A stretch of DNA of 64,000 nucleotides from Allocoprococcus sp004560705. Its GTDB lineage: Bacteria; Bacillota; Clostridia; Lachnospirales; Lachnospiraceae. Below are positions 60,882-64,000 of the stretch, one piece after another; positions within the stretch are counted from its first letter, which is position 1; the number at the start of each line of letters is the position of its first letter. The position numbers and the translations under genes were made by a program. The notes under the pieces were generated by a model that worked only from the letters and a program-made list of their open reading frames with translations, did no database searches and was not told the DNA's origin. The stretch covers positions 1 to 64,000 of the forward strand of contig NZ_JBQHTK010000003.1 in the NCBI RefSeq assembly GCF_052065755.1. Reading direction: 5' to 3'.

Positions 60882-61601
60882 CTACACAAGTCCTGCCAAC
60901 TCACGTATTACTTCCCCTGCAATCAGAAGCCCTGCCACCGGAGGGGTAAAGGAAATGCTCCCCGGTATGCTTCTTCGTACTCCGGCATCTTCCCCTGTAT
61001 CCCTACCCGAAGTATCAATCGGCTTCTCTTTCGAGTATACCACTTTTAAATGGCCGATACCACGATTCTTCAGTTCCTTTCTCATCACTTTACAGAGCGG
61101 ACAGACACTGGTCTTTGTGATATCCGTTATCTCAAACATCTCCGGATGAAGTTTATTCCCGGTCCCCATACTGCTGATGATCGGTATTCCACGCTTTCTT
61201 GCCTCACATACCAGTGTCAGTTTTGCCGTCACTGTATCGATCGCATCTATGATATAATCCGGTCGTTCATCCAATATGTCCCCCAGATTATCGGTCAATA
61301 CAAATCGCTCATAGGTTCTGACCCGAATCTCCGGGCAAATATCCGCGATTTTCTCTTTCATGACCTCTGTTTTATATCGTCCTTCCGTGCTGTGCAGTGC
61401 AATCGACTGGCGATTGATATTCGTAAGCGATACAGTGTCATTATCGATCAAAATCAATGTTCCGACCCCGGATCTCGCCAGCGCCTCCACACAGTGTGAA
61501 CCGACGCCTCCGATTCCGAATACCATAACCGAAGCCTTTTTCAATCGTTCCATGCCATCCGTCCCCAACAAAAGTTCTGTTCTTGAAAATTCATTTATCA
61601 T
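60882..61601 (-). CDS. tcdA: tRNA threonylcarbamoyladenosine dehydratase
   Basis: A 239-residue E1-like enzyme (TcdA/CsdL). VFGIGGVGSHCVEALARSGV is the ATP-binding loop, NINRQSIALHST the arginine region, and SMGTGNKLHPEMFEITDITK typical for TcdA. TSVCPLCKVMRKELK holds conserved Cys. It forms cyclic t6A37 in tRNA using ATP. It follows a deacetylase gene and precedes rarA by 21 bases. Confidence 0.93.
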   Translation of the reverse strand: MINEFSRTELLLGTDGMERLKKASVMVFGIGGVGSHCVEALARSGVGTLILIDNDTVSLTNINRQSIALHSTEGRYKTEVMKEKIADICPEIRVRTYERFVLTDNLGDILDERPDYIIDAIDTVTAKLTLVCEARKRGIPIISSMGTGNKLHPEMFEITDITKTSVCPLCKVMRKELKNRGIGHLKVVYSKEKPIDTSGRDTGEDAGVRRSIPGSISFTPPVAGLLIAGEVIRELAGLV

Positions 61602-61616
61602 ACTCTTTCATCTTTC

Positions 61617-62306
61617 CTAATTTAATATCAGTTCATCCACCGTCACAAATTCATAGCCTTCCTTCCGGAGCAGGTCTATGATCCGAAGCGCGGCATGTAC
61701 CGAAGATTTGTAACAGTCATGTAAGAGAATCATATCATTTTCCCGCACATCCGTCACTACTTTATTTACAATTTCATCCTCATTCTCCGTCGTCCAGTCC
61801 AACGGATCTACAGTCCACAGAACGGGAATGACATTCATCTCCTTTTCCAGATCCTTCTGCCAGGCACCAAACGGAGGCCGCATGTATTCCGTGGGACGGC
61901 CGGTAATTCTTTCCACAGCCTGACTCGTCTTCTCGATCTCTTCTTTTGCTTTTACACTGTCGATCCTCGTGATCTCCACATGATTATACGTATGATTCCC
62001 GACAATATGACCTTCTTCATACTCCCTTTTCACCAGTTCCGGATAGCGTTCTACATTGAGGCCGATCACGAAAAAAGTTACTTTTACCCCTCTTTCTTTC
62101 AGACCGTCCAGCAAAAGCGGCGTACACGACGGGTGGGGTCCGTCATCAAATGTCAGTGCGATTTTCATTTTTTCTTCTTTCATTTCCTGTACTGCATCTT
62201 CCCTGCTGCCGGTTTCCTGCGATCTGCCCTCCCAGATTCCCAGTGCCGTAAACAGCAAAATCATATAACAAATGGTGCAAACAGACTTCCATAACCGGTA
62301 TTTCAA
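61617..62306 (-). CDS. Polysaccharide deacetylase family protein
   Basis: A 229-residue exported or membrane-anchored NodB-domain protein. A hydrophobic helix (about 8-26) is followed by ALTFDDGPHPSCTPLLLDGL (metal Asp/catalytic base), GNHTYNHVEI (metal His pair), YMRPPFGAW and MILLHDCYKSSVHAAL. It would remove acetyl groups from peptidoglycan or another glycan. It is short for a PdaA-type enzyme but has all the motifs. Confidence 0.9.
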   Translation of the reverse strand: MKYRLWKSVCTICYMILLFTALGIWEGRSQETGSREDAVQEMKEEKMKIALTFDDGPHPSCTPLLLDGLKERGVKVTFFVIGLNVERYPELVKREYEEGHIVGNHTYNHVEITRIDSVKAKEEIEKTSQAVERITGRPTEYMRPPFGAWQKDLEKEMNVIPVLWTVDPLDWTTENEDEIVNKVVTDVRENDMILLHDCYKSSVHAALRIIDLLRKEGYEFVTVDELILN

Positions 62307-62381
62307 GCTCCCACCCCGTTTTCCATATTCTCTCTAATATATGAAAATCTCTGATTTCCTATACCTCGGGCATTTCTCTTA

Positions 62382-62409
62382 TTGCAATATACATATTCAA
62401 TGTTATAAT
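62382..62409 (+). promoter_or_regulatory. Promoter of the MATE transporter
   Basis: TTGCAA (62382-62387) and TATAAT (62404-62409), 16 bases apart. AAGGAGG at 62431-62437 precedes the ATG at 62444. Confidence 0.7.
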
Positions 62410-62443
62410 ATCAGATAGGTTATCGATACAAAGGAGGAAAATC

Positions 62444-63802
62444 ATGTCAGATTCGACAGGAAAAGAGAATAAAATGGGGGTCATGCCCATACCGAAACTA
62501 CTGTTCACAATGTCACTTCCTATCATACTTTCCATGCTGGTACAGGCACTTTACAATATTGTTGACAGCATGTTTGTTGCCCGGCTGAATGAAAATGCAC
62601 TTACCGCCGTTTCACTCACATTTCCCATACAGAACCTGATAATCGCGGTCGCATCGGGTACCGGCGTCGGGATCAACTCACTTCTCTCCAGGAATCTGGG
62701 CGAGAAGAACTACGAGGCGGCTGACCGTGCTGCATCCAACGGCTTATTTCTTGGATTTATGAGTTCCCTGGCGTTTGCTGTTCTTGGCGGCCTTTGCTCA
62801 GGTGTTTTTTTTCATATTCAGACAACCGATCTGCAGATCGTCCGCTACGGCACACAGTATATGCGAATCATTACGATCTGTTCCATCGGCATTTTCCTGC
62901 AGGTTACTTGTGAGAGGCTGCTTCAAGCCACCGGGAAAACGTTCTATGCTATGATCACTCAGGGAACCGGTGCCATTATCAACATCATTTTAGATCCGAT
63001 TCTGATCTTCGGGTTGTTCGGTTTTCCAAGACTTGAGGTGGCAGGTGCCGCAGTTGCCACGATTATTGGTCAGATGATTGCAGCGGCAATGGCTCTGCTT
63101 TTTAACATTACGAAAAACAAAGATATTCATATTCATTTGAAAGGCTTTCGTCCAAACCGTACTGTCATTCTAAATATTTATACAGTCGGGATACCTTCGA
63201 TTATTATGATGTCCATCGGTTCTGTCATGACGTTTGGCATGAATAAGATTTTATTGATGTTCTCTTCAACAGCAGCCGCTGTATTCGGAGTTTATTTTAA
63301 ACTTCAAAGCTTTATCTTCATGCCGATCTTCGGTCTGAATAACGGAATGATACCGATCATCGCGTTTAATTACGGTGCGCGTCAGAAAAAAAGAATTCTG
63401 CACACGATATGGCTCAGTATCTGCACTGCTGTTACGATTATGCTCTTTGGGCTGGTACTCTTTCAGTGCTTTCCGGATGTCATGCTCCGCATGTTCGATG
63501 CTTCTGACCGGATGCTTGAAATCGGCATCCCTGCTCTGCGGATCATCAGCCTCAGTTTTATTTTCGCCGGATTCTGTATCGTATCAGGTTCGGTATTTCA
63601 GGCCCTCGGGAACGGCATGTACAGTCTGATCGTCTCTGTTGCAAGGCAGTTATGTGTTATACTGCCTGTTGCCTATTTATTTGCCCGGCTTTTCGGGTTA
63701 AATCAGGTGTGGTGGGCAATTCCGATCGCTGAACTTGTGTCGGTCGTACTTTCCGCCTGGTTCCTGAGGCGCATTTATCTCCAAAAAGTCAACCCGTTGT
63801 AG
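62444..63802 (+). CDS. MATE-family efflux transporter
   Basis: A 452-residue transporter with 12 hydrophobic segments in two halves. MPIPKLLFTMSLPIILSMLV, YNIVDSMFVARLNENALTAV, and GTGVGINSLLSRNLGEKNYE are typical of clostridial NorM/DinF-like MATE proteins. It would exchange cationic compounds for Na+ or H+. The substrate is unknown. No regulator gene adjoins in the window. Confidence 0.92.
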   Translation: MSDSTGKENKMGVMPIPKLLFTMSLPIILSMLVQALYNIVDSMFVARLNENALTAVSLTFPIQNLIIAVASGTGVGINSLLSRNLGEKNYEAADRAASNGLFLGFMSSLAFAVLGGLCSGVFFHIQTTDLQIVRYGTQYMRIITICSIGIFLQVTCERLLQATGKTFYAMITQGTGAIINIILDPILIFGLFGFPRLEVAGAAVATIIGQMIAAAMALLFNITKNKDIHIHLKGFRPNRTVILNIYTVGIPSIIMMSIGSVMTFGMNKILLMFSSTAAAVFGVYFKLQSFIFMPIFGLNNGMIPIIAFNYGARQKKRILHTIWLSICTAVTIMLFGLVLFQCFPDVMLRMFDASDRMLEIGIPALRIISLSFIFAGFCIVSGSVFQALGNGMYSLIVSVARQLCVILPVAYLFARLFGLNQVWWAIPIAELVSVVLSAWFLRRIYLQKVNPL

Positions 63803-63811
63803 TACGATATA

Positions 63812-63861
63812 TAAAAAAATTATATTCCAAAAACAACTTGGTTTCTGGGATATCATTTTTT
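63812..63861. terminator. Bidirectional terminator between MATE and dehydrogenase genes
   Basis: ATATTCCAAAAAC (63822-63834) pairs with GTTTCTGGGATAT (63841-63853) allowing G-U pairs; A-run on the left, T-run on the right. Confidence 0.8.
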
Positions 63862-63867
63862 ATACTC

Positions 63868-64000
63868 CTAAAGTGCTTTGTGGTACAGCATCTCAATATC
63901 TTTCTGTGTAGATTGTCTCGGATTTGCCAGAATATTTCCGCTCTTCATTGCATCTGCTGCCATCTGCGGGATCTTGTCTTCTGTCACCCCTACATCGGAA
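63868..64000 (-). CDS. Iron-containing alcohol dehydrogenase, C-terminal end (partial)
   Basis: The last 43 codons of a gene running off the window. They include DKIPQMAADAMKSGNILANP and RQSTQKDIEMLYHKAL at the very end, the closing segment of group III (iron-dependent) alcohol dehydrogenases such as lactaldehyde reductase and butanol dehydrogenase. Catalytic and metal residues are outside the window. Confidence 0.8.
   Translation of the reverse strand, partial: SDVGVTEDKIPQMAADAMKSGNILANPRQSTQKDIEMLYHKAL

Noticed and set aside
1..64000. CRISPR arrays, tRNA or rRNA genes
   Set aside because: No regularly spaced direct repeats, no cloverleaf-like sequence with TTCGA-type arms and no rRNA-like conserved stretches were noticed while reading.

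Overview
The window looks like a chromosomal segment of a Gram-positive, low-to-moderate GC anaerobe of the class Clostridia, most likely family Lachnospiraceae. The evidence is a stand-alone Spo0A DNA-binding domain, clostridial hydrophobic (ChW) repeats on an L,D-transpeptidase, an EpsG-type polymerase, DUF4364, YqhQ/DUF1385 beside prmC-prfA, and Bacillus-like AAGGAGG ribosome sites and TTGACA/TATAAT promoters. Genus cannot be fixed by reading alone. No rRNA, tRNA or CRISPR array was seen.

Positions 1-5960 hold the ragged end of a capsule region: a truncated IS66 element, a fragment of a second transposase, three intact capsule genes (GT8, GT2, flippase), then more than 1 kb of mobile-element debris (frameshifted IS21 istA, internally deleted IS630). 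Positions 5967-24000 are an AT-rich capsular/cell-wall polysaccharide locus, all on the minus strand: acyltransferase, DUF2304 plus DPM1-like transferase, further glycosyltransferases, a DUF2142 membrane protein, a cytidylyltransferase plus SDR pair, a second flippase, an EpsG-like polymerase, a Wzz-like protein, a CDP-polyol phosphotransferase, and the initiating phosphoglycosyl transferase. A perfect consensus promoter (24038-24066) drives this block. Upstream lie the dTDP-rhamnose genes rfbBACD, a ChW-repeat L,D-transpeptidase, a sugar nucleotidyltransferase and UDP-galactopyranose mutase (24145-31582). Together these genes predict a rhamnose- and galactofuranose-containing, probably polyol-phosphate-substituted, Wzx/Wzy-type glycopolymer.

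Positions 31899-45387 are conserved housekeeping genes: the c-di-AMP cyclase cdaA with cdaR, HPr and a Spo0A-C protein in one apparent operon, two membrane proteins, comF, recD2, an mreB homologue, uvrA and uvrB. Positions 45600-48600 are a patch of decay: a dehydrogenase tail, a rhodanese-TtcA fusion, a broken C39-like peptidase and a broken surface protein. Positions 48681-53459 carry prfA, prmC, yqhQ, rpmE and rho. From 53752 a plus-strand operon encodes malic enzyme, a radical SAM protein and a DUF4364 regulator. It faces a minus-strand run of histidine kinase, LytTR regulator, SPFH protein, NfeD, rarA, tcdA and a polysaccharide deacetylase. A MATE transporter and the tail of an iron-dependent alcohol dehydrogenase close the window.

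The most interesting points are the cdaA-cdaR-HPr-Spo0A-C operon, two separate 8-bp tandem duplications that each frameshift a gene (possible transposon excision footprints), a flippase remnant marking capsule-module exchange, a Wzz protein with what looks like a degenerate kinase domain, and structured DNA around uvrB and downstream of prfA. Nothing seen is clearly a wholly new system; the best candidates are novel arrangements of known families.
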